A stretch of 64,000 nt of DNA from JACPFV01 sp038043245 (GTDB lineage: Bacteria; Pseudomonadota; Gammaproteobacteria; Nevskiales; Nevskiaceae), in contig JBBTCH010000001.1 of NCBI GenBank assembly GCA_038043245.1, positions 434,001 through 498,000 of the forward strand. The letters run 5' to 3'. The notes under the pieces are model-generated. The model was not told where the DNA came from. It did no database searches and saw only the letters and a list, made by a program, of their open reading frames with translations. A program made the position numbers and the translations under genes. Positions 31,489-38,026 of the stretch are shown here, piece by piece (position 1 is the first letter of the stretch; the number at the start of each line of letters is the position of its first letter).

Positions 31489-32274
31489 TTAGGCGGCGCG
31501 CGAAGTCGGGAAAAGCGCTTGCAGGCCGGCGACCGTCACGCAGGGCGCACCCGCCAGCGAGCCCTTGAGCACCTGCACCGGATGCTGCGGCTCACCGAGT
31601 GAATCCAGCACCGCCAGCGCCGCCGCAAAATCCTGCTTCTCGGTGTCACCATTAAAGGTGATGACGGTGGCCACGCCAGCGCCGGTCGCCGCCTTGAGGC
31701 CGATGGCGGAATCTTCCACGGCCAGACATTCGTCAGGTCGCAACTGCAAGTTCTTCAGCGCGGCCTTGTACAGATCCGGCGCGGGTTTCTTGCGCGCCAC
31801 ATCTTCGCCGCAGACGATCGTGTCGAGTGCGTTGACCAGTGTCTCGCCGAGGCTATAGCGCAGGATCGGTTTCAGACTGGCGCGGCTGGCGTTGGTGACC
31901 AGCCCGATCTTCAACCCCGCGTCTCGGGCCTCGCGCATCAGTCGCGCGACACCGGGCCGTAATGGAATCTGCCCGCGTCGCAGCAGCCGCCTGAAATAAC
32001 GCGATTTCAGACCATGCACGTGCGCAACCCAGGCTTCAGTGCTTTCGCCCACCGCGTCCGCGTGTTCGCCGAGTTCCGGCTGATAACGATCCAGAAAATG
32101 ATTCAGCCGTTCCTTGCCGCCGGGTTGACGCAACAGCTTGCGGTACAGCTTGGGACCCCAGCGAAACGTCAGGCCGAGCTTGCGGAAGGCCCGGTTGTAG
32201 GCCTTGCGGTGGCCGTCAGACTCGGTGTCGGCCAAGGTGCCATCCACGTCAAATAAAATCGCCCGCAATTGCAT
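31489..32274 (-). CDS. HAD superfamily (CbbY/phosphoglycolate phosphatase-like) hydrolase
   Basis: 261-residue haloacid-dehalogenase phosphatase of subfamily IA. Motif I LFDVDGTLADTESDGHRKAY holds the nucleophile and acid/base aspartates, motif II is GLVTNASR, motif III is the lysine in ARKKPAPDLYKAAL, and motif IV is ECLAVEDSAIGLKAA. An alpha-helical cap lies between motifs I and II. The closest look is to CbbY-like sugar phosphatases. It is 36 bases upstream of the flavoprotein on the same strand and could be the first gene of that operon. It is divergent from gluQ with only 20 bases between start codons, so its promoter must lie inside gluQ or share that space. Confidence 0.85.
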   Translation of the reverse strand: MQLRAILFDVDGTLADTESDGHRKAYNRAFRKLGLTFRWGPKLYRKLLRQPGGKERLNHFLDRYQPELGEHADAVGESTEAWVAHVHGLKSRYFRRLLRRGQIPLRPGVARLMREARDAGLKIGLVTNASRASLKPILRYSLGETLVNALDTIVCGEDVARKKPAPDLYKAALKNLQLRPDECLAVEDSAIGLKAATGAGVATVITFNGDTEKQDFAAALAVLDSLGEPQHPVQVLKGSLAGAPCVTVAGLQALFPTSRAA

Positions 32275-32294
32275 GAGTTATTTTAGCGCGCTGA

Positions 32295-33230
32295 ATGAAT
32301 CCATCGCCCGGCATGGCCTACCGCGGACGTTTTGCACCGACTCCATCGGGAGCCCTGCATCTGGGCTCCTTGGTGACCGCACTGGCCGGCTACCTGCAGG
32401 CCAGATCGCAGCAGGGACTGTGGCTGCTGCGGATGGATGATCTGGATCGGCCACGTTGCGTAGCCGGTGCCGACACCGAAATCCTGCGTCAACTCGAAGC
32501 CCACGGGCTGCATTGGGACGAACCGGTTCGCTATCAATCCGCGCATGAGGACGACTATCGCGCGGCACTGGAATCGTTGCGTGCGAATGATGTGTTGTAT
32601 CCATGTCACTGCACTCGCAACCAACTGGCGCACGATTCCTTCACCGGACCCGATGGACCGGTTTATTCCGGGCGCTGCCGCAAGACCGTGGCATGGGCGG
32701 AGCCGCACGCATTGCGCCTGAAACTAGCTCCCAGGATGACGCTAAGTCTCGACGATGGCTGGCAGGGATCTATGGTCCGCCGGTCCCGCCGAGACATCGG
32801 CGACTTTGTCGTACGCCGCGCTGACGGTCAGATCGCCTATCAGCTCGCCTGCGTCGTTGATGAGGCGGCGATGGGGATTACCGAGGTGGTGCGTGGCGCC
32901 GACCTGATCGGTTCATCGTTCCGTCAGATCGCGCTGATGCAGCAGTTGGGTCATACGGCGCCACGCTATCGGCACCTGGCGGTGCTGGTTGACCGGAACG
33001 GTCGCAAGCTCTCGAAGCAAAATCACGCGGCGGCCATCCGTAACCAAAACGCCTCAGAAAACCTCGTTACCTGTCTGCGGCTCCTCGCTCAGAACCCGCC
33101 ACCCGACTCACTGTGTCTGGAAACACCCGAAACGCTGATGCGCTGGGCCATCAGGCACTGGAACCCCGGCCTGGTCCCCAAGAGACAAATCATCCCTATT
33201 CATGGTGCAGCGCAGCAGCTTCTGGCATGA
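32295..33230 (+). CDS. gluQ: Glutamyl-Q tRNA(Asp) synthetase
   Basis: 311-residue paralogue of the catalytic core of glutamyl-tRNA synthetase without an anticodon-binding domain. It glutamylates queuosine in tRNA-Asp. Class I marks: FAPTPSGALHLGSLVTAL (HIGH region) and KLSKQNHA (KMSKS). The zinc-binding set CHC...YSGRC is present. No good ribosome-binding site is seen before the ATG; a second ATG six codons in (MAYRGRFAPTPSG) is possible. It belongs to the same queuosine pathway as queF, 22 kb away. The end of the gene carries one arm of a 9-base inverted repeat whose other arm is in the phaR leader. Confidence 0.93.
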   Translation: MNPSPGMAYRGRFAPTPSGALHLGSLVTALAGYLQARSQQGLWLLRMDDLDRPRCVAGADTEILRQLEAHGLHWDEPVRYQSAHEDDYRAALESLRANDVLYPCHCTRNQLAHDSFTGPDGPVYSGRCRKTVAWAEPHALRLKLAPRMTLSLDDGWQGSMVRRSRRDIGDFVVRRADGQIAYQLACVVDEAAMGITEVVRGADLIGSSFRQIALMQQLGHTAPRYRHLAVLVDRNGRKLSKQNHAAAIRNQNASENLVTCLRLLAQNPPPDSLCLETPETLMRWAIRHWNPGLVPKRQIIPIHGAAQQLLA

Positions 33231-33251
33231 TTCTCTTTTGCACTGCACCAT
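33202..33251. promoter_or_regulatory. 9-base inverted repeat spanning gluQ end and phaR leader
   Basis: ATGGTGCAG at 33202-33210 is exactly complementary in reverse to CTGCACCAT at 33243-33251, with 32 bases between; the second arm is followed by five T and then the phaR start seven bases on. It could act as a weak gluQ terminator, a leader stem covering the phaR start, or a TGC-rich operator; PhaR of other bacteria binds TGC-rich DNA near its own gene. Which of these applies cannot be told from sequence. Confidence 0.45.
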
Positions 33252-33257
33252 TTTTAT

Positions 33258-33791
33258 ATGAGCGAGCCAACCGCCGAACGCGTCATCAAGAAATATCCGA
33301 ATCGCCGCCTTTACGATACGGAAATCAGCCGCTACATCACCCTCGAAGAAGTACGCCAACTGGTACTGCAAGGTGCCAGTTTCCGCGTGCTGGACAAGAA
33401 CACAGACGAGGACATCACCCGCAGCATCCTGTTGCTGGTGATTGCCGAACAGGAAGCCGGTGGCAACCCGATCTTCAAGGTCGAACTGCTGCGCCACATC
33501 ATCCGCTTCTACGGCGATCCGATGCAGACCAGCATCAGCCGCTATCTCGAACTGTCCATGCAGCTGTTTACCGAGCAGCAATCGCGCTTCACCGATCAGC
33601 TGCGACAACTGTTGGGCCACGCCGCACAGTCGCCCTTGCAGACGCTGCGTGAGATGGCCGAGCACCAGATGCCGATCTGGAAAACCGTCCGCAAGGAATT
33701 CCTCAAAAACCTGAGCCGAGCCAAGTCGATACGAACTGGCAAAAAAACACTGGTCGCTGAATCAGCGCCAGACGCAGAAGAAACACCGTAG
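33258..33791 (+). CDS. phaR: Polyhydroxyalkanoate synthesis repressor PhaR
   Basis: 177-residue regulator. The N-terminal DNA-binding domain is VIKKYPNRRLYDTEISRYIT (residues 9-28), followed by the PHB-accumulation regulatory domain (about 75-115, FKVELLRHIIRFYGDPMQT and SRYLELSMQLF). PhaR represses phasin and often its own gene and is released by binding polyhydroxyalkanoate granules. No phaC, phaP or other PHA genes are in the window. No clear Shine-Dalgarno sequence precedes the ATG; the leader is a T-rich stretch. The basic C-terminal tail is lineage-specific. Confidence 0.93.
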   Translation: MSEPTAERVIKKYPNRRLYDTEISRYITLEEVRQLVLQGASFRVLDKNTDEDITRSILLLVIAEQEAGGNPIFKVELLRHIIRFYGDPMQTSISRYLELSMQLFTEQQSRFTDQLRQLLGHAAQSPLQTLREMAEHQMPIWKTVRKEFLKNLSRAKSIRTGKKTLVAESAPDAEETP

Positions 33792-33803
33792 TTTCTATAA
33801 TAA

Positions 33804-33850
33804 ATGACGTTTCTGTCATGAAACGTTAGTTTATTTACAACTTATTGTAA
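33804..33850. promoter_or_regulatory. Cluster of small palindromes in AT-rich gap after phaR
   Basis: Two perfect inverted repeats sit side by side: CGTTTC (33808-33813) with GAAACG (33820-33825), which also contains ATGAC/GTCAT, and TTACAA (33835-33840) with TTGTAA (33845-33850). The surrounding 33791-33910 is strikingly AT-rich for this chromosome. They lie about 30-70 bases upstream of the -35 box at 33880, a usual place for activator or repressor binding. No T-run follows either repeat on the plus strand, so they do not look like terminators. Confidence 0.45.
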
Positions 33851-33879
33851 TTAAACGATTTATTATGTTTATGTTTTTA

Positions 33880-33908
33880 TTGACAACGTCAATATCAATC
33901 TTTATACT
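33880..33908 (+). promoter_or_regulatory. Near-consensus sigma70 promoter for the candidate small RNA
   Basis: TTGACA at 33880-33885 is a perfect -35 box; TATACT at 33903-33908 matches five of six of the -10 box; the spacer is exactly 17 bases. Transcription would start about 33914-33916. There is no coding sequence on the plus strand downstream until well beyond the terminator at 34016-34048. Confidence 0.8.
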
Positions 33909-33931
33909 GCACCGCAACATAAATCGGAAAC

Positions 33932-33955
33932 AAAAAAGCCCAGATGATCTGGGCT
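33932..33955 (-). terminator. Possible pnp terminator (also hairpin 1 of the small RNA)
   Basis: Read on the minus strand, the hairpin at 33955-33937 is followed directly by six T (33937-33932). It is about 155 bases past the pnp stop codon and could end the rpsO-pnp transcript. The same palindrome is the first hairpin of the plus-strand candidate RNA. Confidence 0.5.
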
Positions 33956-34015
33956 CGAATTTTGCTCCGGTTTGACCCGTCTCCTCCAGAAAGGCCTAGT
34001 GCCTTTCTCGCACTT

Positions 34016-34048
34016 GCCCCCCGGTTAACCCCGGGGGGCTCTTTTTTT
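34016..34048 (+). terminator. Strong intrinsic terminator
   Basis: GCCCCCCGG (34016-34024), loop TTAACC, CCGGGGGGC (34031-34039), then a tract with seven consecutive T (34042-34048). It is oriented for plus-strand transcription, ending the candidate small RNA and any read-through from phaR before it reaches convergent pnp. Confidence 0.9.
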
Positions 34049-34110
34049 CTACGGTCAAAACCGAAAGTAAAACGGAGCGGTCTTCAAGCCGCTGCCGTGC
34101 ACCCCCAAAA

Positions 34111-36210
34111 CTATACCGCGTCTGGTGTGGCCACCGCTTTCATGGACAGGCGGATGCGGCCCTGTTTGTCCACCTCGAGTACCTTGACGCGAACGATGTC
34201 GCCTTCGGACAGCTCATCCGAAACGTTCTCGACGCGCTTCTCGGAAATCTGTGAAACGTGAACCAGTCCGTCCTTGCCCGGCAGAATGGTCACGAACGCA
34301 CCGAAGTCCATCAGCTTGGCAACGCGGCCTTCGTAAATCTCGCCGACCTGCACATCGCGCGTCAGCGCCATGATGCGGGCAATACAGGCTTCAGCGGCTT
34401 TGCCGTCCACCGCGGCGACCTTGATGGTGCCGTCTTCCTCGATATCGATCTCGGTGCCGGTTTCGGTCTGCAGCGCCTTGATGGTGGCGCCGCCCTTGCC
34501 GATGACGTCGCGGATACGCTCGGGATTGATCTTGACGATGCTGATGCGCGGCGCGAACGGCGACAGGTCCGTGCGTGGCGCGGTGATGACCTTGTTCATC
34601 TCACCGAGAATGTGCAGACGGGCGGCTTTGGCCTGCTCCAGCGCCTGCTTCATGATCTCGCCGGTGATGCCGGCGATCTTGATGTCCATCTGCAGCGCGG
34701 TGATGCCGTCCTTGGTGCCCGCGACCTTGAAGTCCATGTCGCCAAGGTGATCTTCGTCGCCGAGGATGTCAGTCAGTACCGCCCAGCGTGAGCCTTCGAG
34801 GATCAGGCCCATCGCCACGCCGGCGACCGGCGCCTTGATCGGCACGCCGGCGTCCATCAGTGACAGACAGGCGCCGCAAACCGAGGCCATCGAACTGGAG
34901 CCGTTGGATTCGGTGACTTCCGAAACCACGCGCAGCACATAAGGGAATTCGGTCTTCAGGTCCGGCAACACCGCGGCAACGCCACGCTTGGCCAGACGGC
35001 CGTGGCCGATCTCGCGGCGCTTCGGCGCGTTCATGCGGCCGGTTTCGCCAACACAGTACGGAGGGAAGTTGTAATGGAACATGAAGGTGTCGTGCCACTC
35101 GCCTTCAATCGCGTCCATGATCTGGTAATCCTTGCTGGTGCCGAGCGTGGTCACCGCAATCACCTGGGTCTCGCCACGCGTGAACACGGCGGAGCCGTGC
35201 GTGCGCGGCAGGATGCCGGTGCCGACCGTGATCGGCCGCACCGTGAACTTGTCGCGACCGTCAATGCGCGGCTGACCGTCGAGAACCCGGTTGCGAACGA
35301 TCTTGGCTTCCAGATCGCCCATCGCCGAATAGACCTCGTTCTCGGTGAATGCGGCGTCGGCCGCGCGGGCGGCGACGGCGGCGTCACGCACTTCGTCCAG
35401 TTTGGCGTAACGCGTCTGCTTGTCGGTGAAGGTGTAGGCCTGCGCGAGCGCGGCTTCGTGCTTGCTGACGAACGCCTTGACCACGCTGGTGTCGGCGGCC
35501 TTCCAGTCCCACTTCGGCTTGCCAACCTTGCCCGCCAGTTCGTTGATGGCCTTGACTGCGGCCTGCATCTGCTCGTGGCCGAACAGCACCGCGCCGAGCA
35601 TGACCTGCTCGGTCAGCATCTTGGCTTCGGACTCGACCATCAGCACGGCGTCCTTGGTGCCGGCGACGACCAGATCCAGACTCGATTCCTTGAGCTGGCT
35701 CGCTGACGGGTTCAGCACGTACTGGCTGTTGACATAGCCGACGCGCGCAGCGCCGATCGGGCCCATGAACGGCACGCCCGAGAGGGCGACGACCGCAGAG
35801 GCGCCGATCATCGCGGGGATATCGCCGTTGACTTCCGGATTGAGCGACATCACGGTCGCGGTGATCTGCACTTCGTTAAGAAAACCTTCCGGGAACAGCG
35901 GACGCAGCGGACGGTCGATCAGGCGCGAGGTCAGGGTTTCCTTCTCGGTCGGACGGCCTTCGCGCTTGAAGAAACCACCGGGAATGCGGCCGCCAGCGTA
36001 GAAGCGCTCCATGTAATCCACGGTCAGCGGGAAGAAATCCTGGCCGGGTTTGACATCCTTGCGGCTGACGCAGGTGACCAGCACCACGGTGTCCCCCATG
36101 GTGACGGTGACGGCGCCGTGGGCCTGACGGGCGATGTGGCCGGTCTCGATGGAGACGCTGTGCGCGCCGTACTGGAAGGAAACTTTGGTGGGGGCTGCGG
36201 GAAAGGACAT
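34111..36210 (-). CDS. pnp: Polyribonucleotide nucleotidyltransferase (PNPase)
   Basis: 699 residues, full length. Phosphorolytic 3'-5' exoribonuclease of the degradosome. Two RNase PH-like domains (about 10-210 and 310-535) around an alpha-helical domain, a KH domain with PERIRDVIGKGGATIKAL (about 565-582) and a C-terminal S1 domain (about 620-690, GEIYEGRVAKLMDFGAFV). Lies 61 bases behind rpsO with an intrinsic terminator between them, the arrangement known from E. coli, where PNPase controls its own mRNA from the leader. Nothing unusual seen. Confidence 0.98.
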   Translation of the reverse strand: MSFPAAPTKVSFQYGAHSVSIETGHIARQAHGAVTVTMGDTVVLVTCVSRKDVKPGQDFFPLTVDYMERFYAGGRIPGGFFKREGRPTEKETLTSRLIDRPLRPLFPEGFLNEVQITATVMSLNPEVNGDIPAMIGASAVVALSGVPFMGPIGAARVGYVNSQYVLNPSASQLKESSLDLVVAGTKDAVLMVESEAKMLTEQVMLGAVLFGHEQMQAAVKAINELAGKVGKPKWDWKAADTSVVKAFVSKHEAALAQAYTFTDKQTRYAKLDEVRDAAVAARAADAAFTENEVYSAMGDLEAKIVRNRVLDGQPRIDGRDKFTVRPITVGTGILPRTHGSAVFTRGETQVIAVTTLGTSKDYQIMDAIEGEWHDTFMFHYNFPPYCVGETGRMNAPKRREIGHGRLAKRGVAAVLPDLKTEFPYVLRVVSEVTESNGSSSMASVCGACLSLMDAGVPIKAPVAGVAMGLILEGSRWAVLTDILGDEDHLGDMDFKVAGTKDGITALQMDIKIAGITGEIMKQALEQAKAARLHILGEMNKVITAPRTDLSPFAPRISIVKINPERIRDVIGKGGATIKALQTETGTEIDIEEDGTIKVAAVDGKAAEACIARIMALTRDVQVGEIYEGRVAKLMDFGAFVTILPGKDGLVHVSQISEKRVENVSDELSEGDIVRVKVLEVDKQGRIRLSMKAVATPDAV

Positions 36211-36258
36211 GAGGCTCTCGATCGACTTGATGCTGATTAAAAAACGGGGGACGAAACG

Positions 36259-36280
36259 AAAAACGCCGCTGCTAGCGGCG
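36259..36280 (-). terminator. rpsO terminator/attenuator with the stop codon at its tip
   Basis: On the minus strand CGCCGCT (36280-36274), loop AGC, AGCGGCG (36270-36264), then five T (36263-36259). The rpsO stop TAG (36274-36272) is at the hairpin apex, so a terminating ribosome would cover the stem. This would make read-through into pnp depend on translation of rpsO (inference). Confidence 0.8.
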
Positions 36281-36541
36281 CAGACCGAGGTCGGTAATCA
36301 GTTTCTGGTAGCTGTCAGCGTTTTTGCGCTTGAGGTAATCCAGCAGCTTGCGGCGCTGGTTGACCATCATCAGCAGGCCGCGACGGCCGTGATGATCCTT
36401 GAGATTTTTTTCGAAATGCGGGCCGAGGGACTTGATGCGCTCGGACAACAATGCAATCTGCACTTCGGGGGAACCGGTATCGCTCTTGCCGCGCTGGAAC
36501 TTGCTGACGACGGTACGCTTCTGCTCAATACTGACTGGCAT
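36272..36541 (-). CDS. rpsO: 30S ribosomal protein S15
   Basis: 89 residues, the usual length. Binds 16S rRNA in the platform of the small subunit. Conserved GSPEVQIALLSERIKSL and the HHGRRGLLMMVNQRRKLLDYL block are present. GGAG nine bases before the ATG. It has its own promoter (36593-36621) and is followed by an intrinsic terminator before pnp. Confidence 0.98.
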   Translation of the reverse strand: MPVSIEQKRTVVSKFQRGKSDTGSPEVQIALLSERIKSLGPHFEKNLKDHHGRRGLLMMVNQRRKLLDYLKRKNADSYQKLITDLGLRR

Positions 36542-36592
36542 TTCTTGAAACTCCGCTGAACTTGAGAATTTGGGGTCTTTGTAAGGCGCGGC

Positions 36593-36621
36593 ATTCTAGC
36601 GGCGTAACCGTTCCTTCACAA
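36593..36621 (-). promoter_or_regulatory. rpsO promoter
   Basis: On the minus strand TTGTGA (36621-36616), a 17-base spacer and TAGAAT (36598-36593), followed by a GC-rich discriminator (GCCGCGCC) typical of growth-rate and stringent-controlled ribosomal promoters. About 50 bases upstream of the rpsO ATG. Confidence 0.7.
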
Positions 36622-36655
36622 GTAAAAACGGCCTGTTTTTAGCAAGTTGCAATGC

Positions 36656-36715
36656 CACCCGCTAGGGCCGTTTTCGACGGTGGGCTCAAAACGGCCTGAA
36701 AGTGCTCAGCGGGTG
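36656..36715. repeat. Nested palindrome in the truB-rpsO gap
   Basis: Outer arms CACCCGCT (36656-36663) and AGCGGGTG (36708-36715); inner arms GGCCGTTTT (36666-36674) and AAAACGGCC (36688-36696). It folds into one long stem on either strand, starting eight bases after the truB stop. No T-run follows on the minus strand, so it is not a classic terminator. The outer arm sequence recurs in the hairpin upstream of hrcA (62848-62882). Confidence 0.65.
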
Positions 36716-36722
36716 ACGCGCC

Positions 36723-37634
36723 CTAGGTGGTGTTGATCATCCAGCGACGGGGGGTCAACTGACCTGAAACGTCCAGCAGGCCGATCCCCAGCAGCACGCC
36801 TGTTTCGCTCAACACCACCACGTCCCCCACAGGTTCGGAAGCAGTGACCTGCACTGCCTGGCCCTGTTTGAGTCGGCGCTGCTGATCGGCGTTGACCACA
36901 AGCTGCGGACGATGCGCCAGCGCGCTGGTGAGCGGCAACAGCAAGCCATCGAGCGCTTGAACGCCCTGCTCGGCGGTCTGCTCCAGCACGTCCAGCGTCA
37001 CCATCTGCGGGTTCGTGAATGGACTCAACTCCATACGTCGCAGTACCGTGACGTGGGCGCACTGGCCCAGCGCACCGGCGAGATCCTCGACCAGTGCGCG
37101 GATGTAAGTGCCTTTGGTGCAACTCACATCCAACTCGAAAAATGGCGGCTCAAAGGCGAGCAGCTCCAGCCTGCGGATGACGATGTCGCGCGGCTCACGT
37201 GGCACTTCCTCACCCCGACGCGCCAAGTCATAGAGCCGCTCGCCTTGATGCTTCAACGCCGAGACCATCGGCGGAATTTGCTTCAGCGCGCCGGTGAATT
37301 TCGGGATTTGTGCTGCGAGATCGGCTCGCTGGACCCGACCCGCATCGGATCTCGATAGCACCTCGCCTTCAGCGTCGGCGGTGTTGGTTTTCTCGCCCAA
37401 CTTGGCGCGGACGACATAGCGTTTGTCCGCATCCAGCAGATAACCGCTGAGCTTGGTCGCTTCACCGAAGCAAATCGGCAGCAGCCCTGTCGCCAGGGGA
37501 TCAAGGCTGCCGGTGTGCCCGGCCTTTTCCGCCTGAAAGATGCGTTTGGCCCGCTGCAAGGCCTGATTGGAAGTGCAGCCCGCAGGCTTGTCCAGCAACA
37601 AAATGCCATGCACCGCACGCCGCGGCCGCTTCAT
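36723..37634 (-). CDS. truB: tRNA pseudouridine-55 synthase
   Basis: 303 residues. Makes pseudouridine 55 in the T loop of tRNAs. Catalytic Asp45 in HTGSLDPLATGLLPICFG, the GILLLDKPAGCTSNQAL opening, the TKGTYIRALVEDLA segment and a C-terminal PUA domain (about 245-303). The ATG at 37634 overlaps the rbfA stop (ATGA); the frame is open further upstream but inside rbfA, and the protein family starts here. Its last codons are followed closely by a large palindrome. Confidence 0.97.
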   Translation of the reverse strand: MKRPRRAVHGILLLDKPAGCTSNQALQRAKRIFQAEKAGHTGSLDPLATGLLPICFGEATKLSGYLLDADKRYVVRAKLGEKTNTADAEGEVLSRSDAGRVQRADLAAQIPKFTGALKQIPPMVSALKHQGERLYDLARRGEEVPREPRDIVIRRLELLAFEPPFFELDVSCTKGTYIRALVEDLAGALGQCAHVTVLRRMELSPFTNPQMVTLDVLEQTAEQGVQALDGLLLPLTSALAHRPQLVVNADQQRRLKQGQAVQVTASEPVGDVVVLSETGVLLGIGLLDVSGQLTPRRWMINTT

Positions 37635-38017
37635 TTTTTCGGCGTTTCGTCTTCGTGATTGCGCTGATCCGTCATCACCGCCTGACGGATCAATCCGTGG
37701 ATGCGGTCGCCTTCGGCAAGCGCATGATCGACCCGGAAATGCAGCACCGGGATGCTGCGCAGCTTCAGACGTTTGCCCAGACTGTGCCGGAGCAAACCGG
37801 CCGCATGGTTGAGGACCTTGACCGCTTCGGCAGGATCGGCCTTGAGGGCGAGTTGGCTGATCTTGATGGTGGCATTGCGCATGTCCGGTGCCACATCCAC
37901 CTCGGTCACCGTGACCAGCGCCAGCCGGGGATCGTTCATCTCGTCCCGGATCATTTCGGTCAGCTCGCGCTGCAGCTGAGCGTTGATCCTCAGCTTGCGC
38001 GGGTACTCTCTTGGCAT
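37631..38017 (-). CDS. rbfA: 30S ribosome-binding factor A
   Basis: 128 residues. Cold-shock maturation factor of 16S rRNA 5' end with a single KH-like fold; segments LALVTVTEVDVAPDMRNATI and LKLRSIPVLHFRVD are conserved. Lies nine bases behind infB and overlaps truB by four bases in the nusA-infB-rbfA-truB operon. Confidence 0.96.
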   Translation of the reverse strand: MPREYPRKLRINAQLQRELTEMIRDEMNDPRLALVTVTEVDVAPDMRNATIKISQLALKADPAEAVKVLNHAAGLLRHSLGKRLKLRSIPVLHFRVDHALAEGDRIHGLIRQAVMTDQRNHEDETPKK

Positions 38018-38026
38018 GACGCGCGA

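Larger units (their letters stand above)
33914..34048 (+). ncRNA. Candidate small regulatory RNA, about 135 nt, three hairpins
   Basis: Between the strong promoter at 33880-33908 and an intrinsic terminator lie three perfect hairpins: 33937-33955 (AGCCCAGA stem), 33988-34008 (AGAAAGGC/GCCTTTCT, loop CTAGT) and 34016-34039 (nine-base GC stem). The single-stranded stretch between hairpins 1 and 2 holds CTCCTCC (33981-33987), an anti-Shine-Dalgarno motif typical of base-pairing small RNAs. No ORF with a ribosome-binding site is visible. The gap is flanked by convergent phaR and pnp. I cannot match it to a named RNA family. The 5' end is estimated from the promoter. Alternative: only hairpins 1 and 3 matter, as terminators. 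Confidence 0.62.
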
